Assembly (NCBI RefSeq): GCF_947242115.1
Contig: NC_074723.1
Location: 29,917,543 to 29,981,542 of the forward strand
Length of the DNA: 64,000 bases
Reading direction: 5' to 3'
Source of the DNA: Biomphalaria glabrata
Taxonomy: Eukaryota; Mollusca; Gastropoda; Planorbidae
Part shown: piece after piece, positions 1-10,284 of the stretch
How the letters are laid out: the number at the start of each line of letters is the position of its first letter
How positions within the stretch are numbered: the stretch's first letter is position 1
Made by a program: the position numbers and the translations under genes
Notes under the pieces: generated by a model
Seen by the model: the letters and a program-made list of their open reading frames with translations, nothing else
Database searches by the model: none
What the model was told of the DNA's origin: nothing

Positions 1-1110
1 ACAGACCAATATACCGGACAATAAAAAAACAACCAAAGCAAACAGACCAATAAACTTCAGTTAATTATATACAGAGGTATCTATACATTACATGTATATG
101 TAGGTAATGTAGGCCTATATATATATAAGCTTATCACGAAGTCCTGGGCCCTAAAGCAACATCCGTATCCTCACACACTGAACAACAAGCTGTGCCTCAC
201 AATAGGACGTAGACCCACCAGCGAAAGCTTCCAGTGAAATCTACACCTCACTTGATGACGCCATACAATGACAACACAGATGTCAACCGGCGTCTATGAC
301 AACAGTAACCAACAGCACATAAACACAGCACGGAGAAAAGCGCACACCACTACCGTGCGCCATTGTGTCGGCTCATCAATATCTAACCACAGCGTGGTTA
401 CGTGTGTTTGTGGTGTGAGTGTGTGTATATACGTTTTAATGTAAGTATGAGTGTTGTGGGAGGGGAATCCACTTCGTTTAAGTTAGTACTTATTCTTCTG
501 TAAAAATCGTTGGAATATCAATGACAAAGTAACGTTACATAATCGTTTCGGCTATGAGAAGGCGATGTCGCGGAGAAATATTGCTGTCGGTTTGTAAATA
601 AGTTAAATAAGTGTGAGAAACGCGCTTCTTCTTATTCTTTCACTCCGAATCAGAGGCTTCAAGTCATTCCCTACCAATTAAATCTGCCTTTTGTTTATTC
701 TTTTGCTGAAACTATTCATATAGCTATTTACCTACATTTATTCATTGCTGCAGAACCGTAAAATGTGCGCCAATTCTTGTTCTTAATTCGAATTCGAAGT
801 TGCATTTTACCTCTTCTTGTGGACCCCTGATGGACTTCAATTTCCCCGATATTAATTGGAAACGATTGATATCGGCGGTGAGTGTCCATTTAACAAAACG
901 TTATGAGGCTGGAATAACCAAAAAGAGGCTTGAGCCTTCAAAAAAAAAGTCACACCTTGATGAGGATGTCACCCGGTGCGGCACGCATAGTTCAAAACCA
1001 CTAGCGACGCCACTGCTGCTAATATCCTTTCAACCAAAACAAGCGAATCTTGTGTTGCAAGCTAGAATAGCTGGTTAATTAGCAGCCATTTTTTAAATTA
1101 AAAACTAAGA
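1..1110. other. No recognised gene; AT-rich unique-looking DNA
   Basis: I see no domain, splice-bounded exon or clear repeat here. A 92-codon ORF at 800-1078 (+) resembles nothing I know and its composition is ordinary for non-coding DNA. Confidence 0.5.
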
Positions 1111-1149
1111 GTATCAATTGTTGAAGTGTAAAAGCACCAGTCTTCTCCC

Positions 1150-1410
1150 TGGGCTCTCGTCTGCTTCAAACAGCGTAGTGATATGATGCCGAACTATTTT
1201 CTGATTCAGGCTCTCATCTGCTTCAAACAGCGTAGGGATATGATGCCGAACTATTTTCTGATTCAGGCTTTCGTCTGCTTCAAACAGTGTAGGGATATGA
1301 TGCCGAACTATTTTCTTAATAAGGCTCATGTCTGCTTCAAGCAGCGTAGGGATATGATGCCGAACTATTTTCTGATTCAGGCTCTCTTTTACTTTAAACA
1401 GCTTTAGGAT
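1150..1410. repeat. 57-bp tandem repeat, about 4.5 copies
   Basis: The unit (core GGGATATGATGCCGAACTAT) repeats every 57 bp. Because 57 is a multiple of three, the minus strand reads as a 19-residue repeat (core QKIVRHHIPTLFEAD) inside an open frame at 1114-1470. The copies differ by a few bases. It may be the repeated end of a decayed coding sequence or a plain minisatellite; I do not recognise the peptide. Confidence 0.8.
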
Positions 1411-1466
1411 CTGATGTCGAATTATTTTCCGGAACATAAATTTCCAGCATCCAGTCCACTGCCGCA

Positions 1467-1700
1467 TCATCGCGAAAAAAATCCGTAAAGGCGAACTTCT
1501 GATGATTTATTATGCAGAGGCGGCATTAGGGGGATGGCAAGTGGGGCAAGGACCCCATAACCCGCGCCTAACGAGGGATACCTGCGATAAAGAGAATCTT
1601 TTATTACCGTCAGCTTATCGTACAAATAAATATTCGTGGCCCTGATATGACAATCACCCAGGGCTTCGCGCAATGCTAAGGCCGCCTCTGTATTGTGCAC
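1467..1700 (-). pseudogene. Unrecognised coding-like remnant next to the 57-bp repeat
   Basis: The minus strand reads a peptide of protein-like composition (for example EALGDCHIRATNIYLYDKL near the N-terminal end). It then runs into a GC-rich stretch at about 1511-1580 that starts CAGAGGCGGCATTAGGG, like the hAT-type termini at 6213 and 12954. The simplest reading is an old coding sequence with a small transposon end inserted. I do not recognise the family, and a short chance ORF is possible. Confidence 0.3.
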
Positions 1701-1855
1701 TGTAAGGGGAGTTAATTCGATTGGACGGCTAGCACCGCGTCACGGATCAGATGTGGCACACGGGCCGTAGGTTGGGCATCACTGTTATAAGGGATACAAG
1801 ATTCCGAAACTGTAATTGTTTAGGCTACTGTCAACGAAGACAGACTAAAACTTTA

Positions 1856-2085
1856 TGATCAAATCAAATGGTCATCAGGTCTTGCAAAGACCTTCCTTCA
1901 TAGAACAGTACCAGGGAAAAGAAGAAGAGACACGCAGAGAAAGCGATGGGAAGACAACGTAAAATCATGGAAATGAGATTCTATCCAAGACAAAAGACAG
2001 AGAGGAATGGAGAATGACTGTCAACAGATCATGCGTGGTGCCCCGAAGGTTCAACAGACTATATGATAAGTGAAGGACCGTGAAG
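1856..2085 (+). mobile_element. LINE 3' end relic (RT-type tail)
   Basis: Translation gives the tail motifs SSGLAKTFLH, GKRRR, QRKRWEDN and REEWRMTVNRS. This is the pattern at the C-terminus of a non-LTR retrotransposon ORF2 family widespread in marine and freshwater invertebrates. It is 5'-truncated with stop codons. The same family recurs at 15,878, 19,597 and 29,350. Confidence 0.75.
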
Positions 2086-3014
2086 GTGATTTGTTGAGGA
2101 TCTGACGTAATAGTCACTTCTCACTTAATATTAATTTGTTATTTTTGTCTTTTTTTTTTTGTCGTTGTTTTTAAGCCCCGCCCATCATCTTATATATTAA
2201 AATTAGCACATGAAATAGACATAATGCATCATTTCATTTCGAGCAGATGCAATAAACTTTTTTGGAGTACCAGGACCGGCCTTTGGTAATTGGAGGCCAC
2301 AGGCCATAGTAGACCCCCCCACACACACACACACGAATCATACATATTTCATGCCTAGGTTAGTGCGATTCTCCCTAGGTCTCATTTACATTTGTGTTCA
2401 CATTAGCTTTGTCCCTCGGGCGCTCAAATTGCATTGAACGTCAATCAGAGTTTTATGATTTTGTAATTTCATCTGCGTCACCAGAGCGTAGCCATGCCGA
2501 CTGTAAAAACAAACACGTTTGGTATACAGATACGCTTGAGATCTTCTTGAATGATTACTGACACTCGTTTGTATTTGTGAGAACATTGTCATATCTTCCC
2601 TCATTGATTTGTCGTCATGCTCGCCTAGACACGCCAACTTGGCTTAAAGCCTACTTCCTAAACTTCCTTCATTTAAACTGTGACTGAAGACTTAGGCCTA
2701 CAATGTACTGTAGTACTTCCTTTTTTTTTTTTTTAAATGGACCTCTGTTTGTGACGCCAGCACTTGCTGAGGAATCAGCAAAGTTATTTTTGTACTTTTT
2801 TTTGTTTTTCTTGAGACACAATCTGGCACATTGTGACGCTCCCTGCGTCACGTGACATCAGCAGTCCCTTATTTCCCGCCCAACCCCTGCACCCAGTACA
2901 CGTGTCTTTAACCTCTAGGTTTTACAAATATTTTTTTCCCTTGACGTCATTCTTTCCCTAGTCAAAAGTCTCGTGATTTTGACTCCATCAGATATCAAGC
3001 AAAATATTTTTAAA
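2086..3014. other. No gene; hAT-like single terminus and short simple repeats
   Basis: A hAT-like solo end (CAGGACCGGCCTTTGG) lies at about 2270, and a short C-run followed by an (AC)n tract at about 2314-2333. No supported coding sequence was seen. Confidence 0.4.
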
Positions 3015-3450
3015 AACTATTTTTTAGAAAAAAAAAAATATTTAAGGGAAAGAACAACACATTTACAGTCATATGTCTCAATACTTTTAGATTAATATCC
3101 CTTTATTAATATCAGACAAAATTAAATAATTAACACTATTTCATTATTGTTTTTCATTGATTCATGTTTTGTTTTAGAAAAAAAAATATTTAAGGGAAAG
3201 AACTACACATTTACAGTCTTATGTCTCAATACTTTTAGATCAGTTTCCCTTTATCAATATCAGACAAAATTAAATAATGAACACTATTTCATTATTGTTT
3301 TTCATTGATTCATGTTTTGTCAGAACCAATGAATAGGCCTAATTGTGCAAAGTTTCAACTTGATCCGAAGTGAGAAGAATAACGTGTCCAAAATGTGTAC
3401 CAGAGAAACAGAGGGAGTTGATATAAGTTGTGCAAAATATAAAGGATCTG
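3015..3450 (+). repeat. MITE-like family A copy with internal duplication
   Basis: It carries the family marks in order: AAGGGAAAGAAC, a TTAATTA-rich middle, TTCAACTTGATCCGA, and GAGTTGATATAAG at the end. The first part (about 130-150 bp) is present twice in a row (about 3035-3175 and 3185-3320), showing how this family makes tandem copies. No coding capacity. Confidence 0.7.
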
Positions 3451-3703
3451 TTATTCACTGTTAAACACTAGACAGTAAACAATGGCAGAGATTGTGTTTA
3501 GGTTTAGGAAGTCAAAGTTCCATCTGTCTTGTATTTTATTTAACACAGATCACTAAGATTAATTTTGTTCACCAAACGTGATGTTGTTTGAATGCCTAAG
3601 AGAAGAATAGATTCCTAACAGTAAGAATGGTAGTTTCAAACTCGTAACCCTGTGTACAATAGCCTAGCACTTTAGCCCTCGGCCCATGATACCAAAGCTG
3701 ATA

Positions 3704-4410
3704 AAGTTCCACCTCTCCCCTCTTCCCGGACCATTCCTTCTTAGTTCCACCACTTCCCGGACCATTCATTCTTAGTTCCACCTCTTCCCGGACCATTAAT
3801 TCTTAGTTCCACCACTTCCCGGACCATTCATTCTTAGTTCCACCTCTTCCCGGACCATTCATTCTTAGTTCCACCACTTCCCGGACCATTCCTTCTTAGT
3901 TCCACCTCTTCCCTGACCATTCCTTCTTAGTTCCACCTCTTCCCGGACCATTCATTCTTAGTTCCACCTCTTCCCGGACCATTCCTTCTTAGTTCCACCT
4001 CTTCCCTGACCATTCCTTCTTAGTTCCACCTCTTCCCTGACCATTCCTTCTTAGTTCCACCTCTTCCCGGACCATTCATTCTTAGTTCCACCTCTTCCCG
4101 GACCATTCATTCTTAGTTCCACCTCTTCCCGGACCATTCCTTCTTAGTTCCACCTCTTCCCTGACCATTCCTTCTTAGTTCCACCTCTTCCCGGACCATT
4201 CATTCTTAGTTCCACCTCTTCCCGGACCATTCATTCTTAGTTCCACCTCTTCCCGGACCATTCATTCTTAGTTCCACCTCTTCCCGGACCATTCCTTCTT
4301 AGTTCCACCTCTTCCCGGACCATTCATTCTTAGTTCCACCTCTTCCCTGACCATTCCTTCTTAGTTCCACCACTTCCCGGACCATTCCTTCTTAGTTCCA
4401 CCACTTCCTT
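3704..4410. repeat. 31-bp satellite array, about 22-23 copies
   Basis: Unit core TTAGTTCCACCTCTTCCCGG, then ACCATTCATTC. Variants (CCACTTCC/CCTCTTCC, CCGG/CCTG, CATTC/CCTTC) are interspersed rather than clustered, which suggests past unequal exchange. The same unit forms a second array at 8843-9068. Confidence 0.95.
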
Positions 4411-5094
4411 CTACCCGGATCTCTTATAATTAACAGAATATGAGATACTGTAAACAGGGACATTAATCGATTACGTATCATGCCAGAGTGGGTATTACTC
4501 CAATTTGAACAGTTAGACCTCTAGTTTGAGCTAGACATCAGCGAATACCAATACATGGAAAATACAAAAAGCATGAGCCTTGCAATCAATAGGCACCCAC
4601 CGTGTTTTAGTAGTGGACTAGATGTAGTTTGATATTTTCTACAAGATCTGGGTTAAAAAAAATATTATAAAGATTTTTTAAAAATAATTCCTCTTATCAG
4701 CTTGCAATTTCTTCATCAGGTCAAAAAAAAAACAAAAAAAAAACATAAACCTGGGTGGACAATGATCTTGAAAACGGCTCTAATGATTTTCCTAGAAATT
4801 TGACAGTTATTTTTGGGTAAAGAATCACCCGATTCGACGGAGCAGATTTCTGTCTACTTGCCAACTATTGAATCCTCAGATTGCAATCAATCTCGATAGT
4901 GCTCATAGCGACACTGACAACAAATTTCGTCTAAAGCGAAAGAGGTTTGCATCGTTTGTAGCAGTTTTCTTCGGTAGCCTCCTAACTTACTATAAACAAG
5001 GACCTGTTCAAATCTTGGTTTTATGCAGAAAAAAGATAACGTCTAGCTGATTTAGTCCCGAATTTCGTCATCATCTTCTTCCTGTTTGATCTCA
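4411..5094. other. No recognised gene
   Basis: AT-rich intergenic DNA. A 60-codon ORF at 4868-5050 has no visible domain. Confidence 0.4.
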
Positions 5095-5375
5095 TTGTTA
5101 TGTTGGAGTGTTCAGATGACTAGACCAATATATGAGATGAACTGCGCAGTGGTTTCCAAATCAGGGAGCTCTCCATATAGGTTTCTTTCTTGGGGCCAGT
5201 GTCTTGTACGAGCCTCATGGTAAAGAGAACAGTTTTGAAGGACATGGTCAGCATTTTGCTAGTGACACTCCACAGGGGCAGATTTCACTGGTTCCAATTT
5301 TGAACTTCCGGAACATATGTTGTCATCTTGATTCACATTTTTCTGCCAATTGCAGTAACTGTGGCGACGAGCCAG
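5095..5375 (-). mobile_element. LINE RNase H-side C-terminal relic
   Basis: The minus strand gives, around stops, the motif NADHVLQNCSLYHEART followed by LPDLETTAQFISYIGLVI. This is the 'ADHVLQxC' zinc-like tail and closing helix typical of R1/I-like LINE ORF2 proteins. It is 5'-truncated and decayed. Confidence 0.65.
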
Positions 5376-5437
5376 CGAATTATTTTTTTTTTACAACTAA
5401 AGTTGATCAAGATCAACGATGACTAACTTACTATTCA

Positions 5438-5715
5438 CTTATTTGGCTGGATGGTTAAAAGCTTGGCTTCCGAACCTGGAGACCTGGGTTAGAATACAGG
5501 GATTTTGAATTTCGGAATTTTTACGGCGCCCCTGAGTCCACCCAACTCCAACGTGTACCTGACTTAAGTTGGGGCAAGTAAAGCCGGTTGGTCGTTGTGC
5601 TGGCCACATGACACCCTGCTTTTAAACCGCTGGCCATAGAAACAGATGACCTTAGCATCATCTGCCCCATGGATCGCAAGGTCTGAAACTTAACTTGGTT
5701 TTACTATTTGGCTGG
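5438..5715 (+). mobile_element. tRNA-derived SINE, copy 1
   Basis: It has the A-box-like head (GGCTGGATGGTTAAAAGC), a degenerate B box, then the shared body (GTTGGTCGTTGTGCTGGCCA, GATGACCTTAGCATCATCTG, AAGGTCTGAAA). Diverged, so an older copy. Confidence 0.85.
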
Positions 5716-6555
5716 TGGAAAAAAAGATAATTTTAAAATAATTAAACAATGAATACAAATTGATTTTAAAAAAATATGTATGCATTATATACTCTAGCTA
5801 CGCCCTGGGTCTGGATCAGTTGGTTACTTGTAGATCTGTAAGTGCATGTGTGGGTCAGTTGGTTCATGTTAGATATTGTGTTGCTTGACCTTGTGCGACC
5901 GTGACGATTAACATGGCTAATTGGGGTAGGGTCGTTACTAAACGGCAAGCCTCCTTTTGGTTCTTTCTCTAGTAATCGATCACTGGTGTTTACCTAACAC
6001 TATTCACATGCATTGATTTTTTTTTATTAAGCAAAGGATCGAAGTGGGAAGGCAAAATCTAATAACAAGTTGAATCTGATTTTGTTTGAAGATCATTACT
6101 AGACAATAGTGAACTCTTCTGTCGGGGTATAAAACAAATCTCAACTGTTGAACCTAAGACGCCATCTGTCTTGATTGTTCCCCGCCTTACTAGGACCCTC
6201 AATAAAAACGTCCAGAGGCGGCCTTAGCTGTGAGCGCTTATTCAAAGCCTCAAAAAAAAAAATCCTTTAGTTGCGTTCTATAGCCTCATAGCAACGCTGC
6301 AGTTCACGTGATAATATGAAAAACAACTTATTAATTGTTGTTTAAAATTATGTCCAACCTATATGCATATTAAATAGATTTTTTTTCTATTTAAAAAAAA
6401 GTAAACATTTTTGTGTGTGTAAATGTAGAACTTACTTAAAAGACAAATAATTTTTTGACACAAATTCTAAAACAATTTGCATAAATGTGTTACAAATATG
6501 GTATATAGTAATCTCCCCCACTGAAGAGCCTCCCGTGTTTGTTTCTATTAATAGT
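5716..6555. other. No gene; solo hAT-like end
   Basis: Contains CAGAGGCGGCCTTAG at about 6213, matching ends seen at 1511 and 12954. Nothing else recognised. Confidence 0.35.
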
Positions 6556-6815
6556 GAATAGTTGTAAAAGTGGTTATTTTTTTTGAAAAAACTGCTTGCA
6601 TAATTGATTTAAAAAATTAAATTTTTCGCTTTCAGAAAAGAAAAAAGTAGCCATTGCATTAAAACTTTGAATGGTCTAAAATATTATGATGTCGGATTTT
6701 CACTATAATTTTCTAGTTTACGAGATCTAAACGGGACGGACGGATGGACGGACGGTCGGACAGACATTTCAGACAAAACTAATAGCGTCTTTTCCCCTTT
6801 CGGGGACCACTAAAA
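6556..6815 (-). repeat. Dispersed repeat C (AAAAGACGCTATTAG family)
   Basis: Reverse-complement copy of the sequence at 26,745-26,985. Both share CCCCGAAAGGRGAAAAGACGC, a GTCTGTCCGTC tract, GAGATCTCGT-like bases and a TTTTTCGCTTTC box. Non-coding and of unknown class. Confidence 0.7.
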
Positions 6816-7070
6816 ATTTTCGAATTAATTTAATAGTGTGGTCAAATCTGCGTGTCACTAAATGTAAGGATCATTTGTATTTGAGTGTCAGATGTGAAGA
6901 TGTCTTGATGTGACTAGAAGAATGTGCTGATCAGACAATGTGTTTCTGATGTTATAATTAAAGGCTAGATTTTTACTTTAAACATATTTCTGAACACTCA
7001 AATAATATCGTTATGCCGGAGACTCAAATGCAAATTATATTATTAATTCCAACAACAGGCACTGTGGAAC

Positions 7071-7376
7071 TATAAAGACAAAGGAGGCGCGGTGGCTGAG
7101 CGGTAAAGCGCTTGGCTTCCTAACCGGGGACCGGGGTTCGAATCCTGGTGCAGACTGGGATTTTTAATCTCGGGATCTTAGAGCGCCTCTGAGTCCACCC
7201 AGCTCTAATGGGTACCTGACATTAGTTAGGGAAAAGTAAAGGCGGTTGGTCGTTGTGCTGGCCACATGACACCCTTGTTAACCGTAGACCACAAAACAGA
7301 TGACCTTTACATCATCTGCCCTATAGACCACACGGTCTGAAAGGGGAACTTTACTTTTTTTTTTATAAAGACAAAG
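7071..7376 (+). mobile_element. Full-length tRNA-derived SINE, copy 2, with target duplication
   Basis: The SINE proper is 7084-7363. The head has GGCTGAGCGGTAAAGCG (A box) and GGTTCGAATCC (B box), and the copy ends in a T-rich tail. It is bounded by a perfect 13-bp target duplication TATAAAGACAAAG (7071-7083 and 7364-7376). This is the best copy for defining the family: about 280 bp. Identical duplications suggest a fairly recent insertion. Confidence 0.93.
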
Positions 7377-7379
7377 CTT

Positions 7380-8061
7380 CAGGGCCATCCTTAGGCCACT
7401 GCAACCTAGGCGGCCGCAGTGAGCCCCACACTTTCATAGGCCCTGCGCTAATTCTACATGTAAATTATTAAATTCAACCATAATAACTTGTAACTGGGTT
7501 CACTAGGCTTACTGATTTTCAAGGAACTCATGGAAATCTCCTGAAATTATTTAACATTCCTGAAAACCCATTAAAGTCTCCTGAAAAATAGACAAAATTG
7601 TCATCTTTAAGGCATATTCTACCAAATACCACGAAACCCAGGTAGAAATGTAGCTTATCTGTCCACTAATGAAAGATACACTGCTTTCCTAAACTACTTT
7701 GTTGCAGAGTATTTTTAACAATACCCGTAACAATAGCATCTGGTGAAAGAAGCTTCTCGCGCCTCAAACTAATCAAGAATTACTTGAGGTCAACAATTCA
7801 CAAAAATATATTGAACAATTTGGCTATTTTTGCTATTGAGCGTGATCTATGTAGGAAACTTAATTTCGATGATATACCGCAAGGCCAGTAAAGTTGTTTT
7901 TATCGCAATTTTGTACTTAGTAAAGAATGAATAAAATATAAAGACGAATTTATTTTCTAATACAAAATCTTAATTTACATTTATTATCCTTATCCCTAAT
8001 CAGACTAGGCCCCGCGCCATCCGTTTCGCATAGGGCCCCGAACTTGTGAAGGCCGGCCCTG
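7380..8061 (+). mobile_element. hAT DNA transposon relic (zf-MYM1-like transposase end)
   Basis: The terminal inverted repeats are CAGGGCCATCCTT at the left and AAGGCCGGCCCTG at the right. The flanking 8-bp duplications CAAAGCTT (7372-7379) and CATAGCTT (8062-8069) agree at 7 of 8 bases. At 7709-7891 an open reading frame encodes 60 residues ending in a stop. It includes IASGERSFSRLKLIKNYLRS, the C-terminal dimerisation region of hAT transposases of the zinc-finger MYM1-like group. Only this C-terminal piece remains, so the element is an internally deleted, non-autonomous copy. Confidence 0.88.
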
Positions 8062-8130
8062 CATAGCTTCTACAGAGCTATACGAGTAAACAAATGAGCT
8101 ATCGTTCAAGTTTATAACTACAACTACAAC

Positions 8131-8280
8131 TGAGTCCACCCAGCTCTGAAAGTCAAGGCGGTTGGTCGTAGTGCTGGCCACGTGAAACCCTCGTTAACCG
8201 TAGGCCACAGAAACAGATGACCTTTTCATCATCTGCCCTATAGACCACAAGGTCTGAAAGGGAAACTTTACTTTACTTTA
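8131..8280 (+). mobile_element. tRNA-derived SINE, copy 3, 5'-truncated
   Basis: Starts in the body (CTGAGTCCACCCAGCTCT) and runs to the usual 3' end (AAGGTCTGAAAGG, CTTTACTTTA). The tRNA head is missing. Confidence 0.85.
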
Positions 8281-8698
8281 TAAAGGATAAATAACATTAA
8301 ACTATAAACTCAAATAATCAAGACTCATACACACAATAATTTACCTTACTTCGCCTCTGATGTAGGCTTAAGGTCACACTCAATAAGTTTGACTTCAACA
8401 AAATGATAAAGCTACAAGTACTCTATCTTATATCTTATTACATATATGTCTATTTAATATGATTAAACAAATACTGGAGAGAGAAAAACATGCAGTTATG
8501 AGGTCACTGTTATATTTATAAACCAATGTTGTGACATATGTACCTGAGAGATTATTGACGCAAGCCCAAGGCAGATAAATTTAGATGACCTACTTGTTTT
8601 TAAATCTACTCTTTCGAAATCAAGGAAAAATAGACTACAGAAGAAAGACAACAAAGCCTGCATTTGAAACTTTTCATATTGATCCTTGACATGTTCAA

Positions 8699-8846
8699 AG
8701 GGGCTGAGTGGTAAAGCACTTGACCTTCGAATCGAGGGGGTCTTGGGTTCGAAGACTGGGAATTGCGGGATTTTTGAGTCCGTCGAACTCGAATAGGTAC
8801 TTGGCATTACATGGGGGGAAGTAAAAGCCGTAGTTCGTTGTGTTAG
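8699..8846 (+). mobile_element. tRNA-derived SINE, copy 4, interrupted by 31-bp array
   Basis: Head GGCTGAGTGGTAAAGCAC and B box GGTTCGAAGAC, body diverged. The copy stops at CGTTGTG, exactly where the 31-bp satellite begins; the remaining SINE 3' part is not seen beyond the array. Confidence 0.8.
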
Positions 8847-9068
8847 TTCCACCTCTTCCCGGACCATTCCTTCTTAGTTCCACCTCTTCCCGGACCATTC
8901 CTTCTTAGTTCCACCTCTTCCCGGACCATTCCTTCTTAGTTCCACCTCTTCCCGGACCATTCATTTTTAGCTCCGCTTCTTCCCGGACTATTCATTCTTA
9001 GTTCCACCTCTTCCCGGACCATTCATTATTAGCTCCGCTTCTTCCCGGACCATTCAATCTTAGTTCTT
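8843..9068. repeat. 31-bp satellite, second array, about 7 copies
   Basis: Same unit as the array at 3704-4410, with more divergent right-hand units (AGCTCCGCTTCTTCCCGG). The left edge is fused to a SINE and the right edge to a family A MITE-like copy. Confidence 0.93.
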
Positions 9069-9290
9069 ATCAACTCACTCTGTCCGGTAAAAAGTTTGTA
9101 CACGTTATTTCTCCCACATCCAATCTCGGATCAAGCTGAAAATTTTCACAATTATTTCTTTTACTTCACATCACATGAATACGTTTTATTTTTTTAATTA
9201 ACCAATTAGTTAATTAACTATTGGTAATTAATTATTTTGCTTGGTATCTGAGCAAATGAAAGAAATAGTACTTGACTGAAGTGTTGGTAT
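9066..9290 (-). repeat. MITE-like family A copy, reverse orientation
   Basis: Reads TCAACTCACTCTGTCCGG, ACACGTTATTTCTCCCAC, CTCGGATCAAG and then a TTAATTA-rich part. No coding capacity. Confidence 0.7.
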
Positions 9291-9417
9291 AGACTGAATT
9301 ATTCCCCTTCATAGGTCGCTGCTCTAGATTGAAACTAACACTATATAACTATACAATCTTTTCACTAACACTATATAACACTATATAACTATACAATCTT
9401 TTCAAGTCAAAAGTTTC

Positions 9418-9505
9418 TCACTAGCAGAGTGGTTATAACGTTGGCCCGAGGAGGCGTGAGCCACGAGTTCGTTCCTCCCACTCTACCTTTTTTTTTTTTT
9501 TTTTG
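9418..9505 (+). mobile_element. Possible second tRNA-like SINE head
   Basis: AGAGTGGTTATAACGTTGGC resembles a tRNA A box and GAGTTCGTTCC a B box, followed by a long T run. It differs from the main SINE. A decayed tRNA pseudogene is the alternative. Confidence 0.35.
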
Positions 9506-9995
9506 GTAAATGCTTTCAAGAACCCATTACGGTAAAATCTATCCAGATATCCCTTTCTTTCTCCCCCCCCCCCCCGCATTTTTTCCACTGGTCCAAATAG
9601 AGTGATAGCATCATAGCGTAGTGAGAAAGCTAAAAGCATGAAATAGCGCTAAGCAAAAACGACTGGTAAAAAACTAGTATTCATTGCACAGATTTCCTGT
9701 TGTTGGTCTACTTCTACAAATTCAATTCAATTGCATGACTGATCCTAACTTGTGGATACAATTACACTTCATATGAGATTTGTTTGTTGTTATTTTTTTA
9801 AAGTGCTTTTGAAGTTTTTCTGGCTATTTTTAGCACTGACAGCAGGGAAAAGGTGTTTACAATTTTTTGTTTTACATAAAAGTATTAAATAATAAGTTCA
9901 AAGTTGGGTTTTTTTTGTGTTTTTTTTTTGCTCTTGTTGTTTTTGTAGGTACTTATAATACTTATAATGAAAATTCATATTTTTATTAGACATTC
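9506..9995. other. No recognised feature
   Basis: T-rich DNA with short homopolymers upstream of the LTR element. Confidence 0.4.
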
Positions 9996-9999
9996 ATAC

Positions 10000-10228
10000 T
10001 GTTATGACTTTGCCATGCGCACCGCCATCCAAGATAGTGCAGAAAGAAGGTGCGCACTATCAGTGACCAGACAAGTCGGATGTTGACATAAGAGACTAAC
10101 GATTTCCGCCCAAGTAGAGAGTCAATATGGAGATGTTGTACTCAAGGCAGATGCCCCTTTGTGTTTGTCATGTCTCCATGTAAATAAACGTCTATGTCTC
10201 GTTGAGTTGCCTCACTTAAGTTATTACA
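10000..10228 (+). repeat. 5' LTR
   Basis: 229 bp, TG...CA ends, near-identical to the 3' LTR. It includes AATAAA within ATGTAAATAAACGTC near its 3' end, a plausible polyadenylation signal. Confidence 0.9.
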
Positions 10229-10284
10229 ATTGGTTGTCAGAAGTGGGATTATAGGCAACTCAACGAGAGGAGGTAGGATTTACA

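Noticed and set aside
3596-3796. Minus-strand frames beginning MVREEVELR at 3.6 kb and 8.7 kb
   Set aside because: The shared start is the 31-bp satellite read on the minus strand, followed by unrelated sequence.
7084-7160. tRNA genes suggested by A and B boxes
   Set aside because: The head continues into a conserved non-tRNA body with a T-rich tail and target duplications, repeated thirteen times. These are SINEs.
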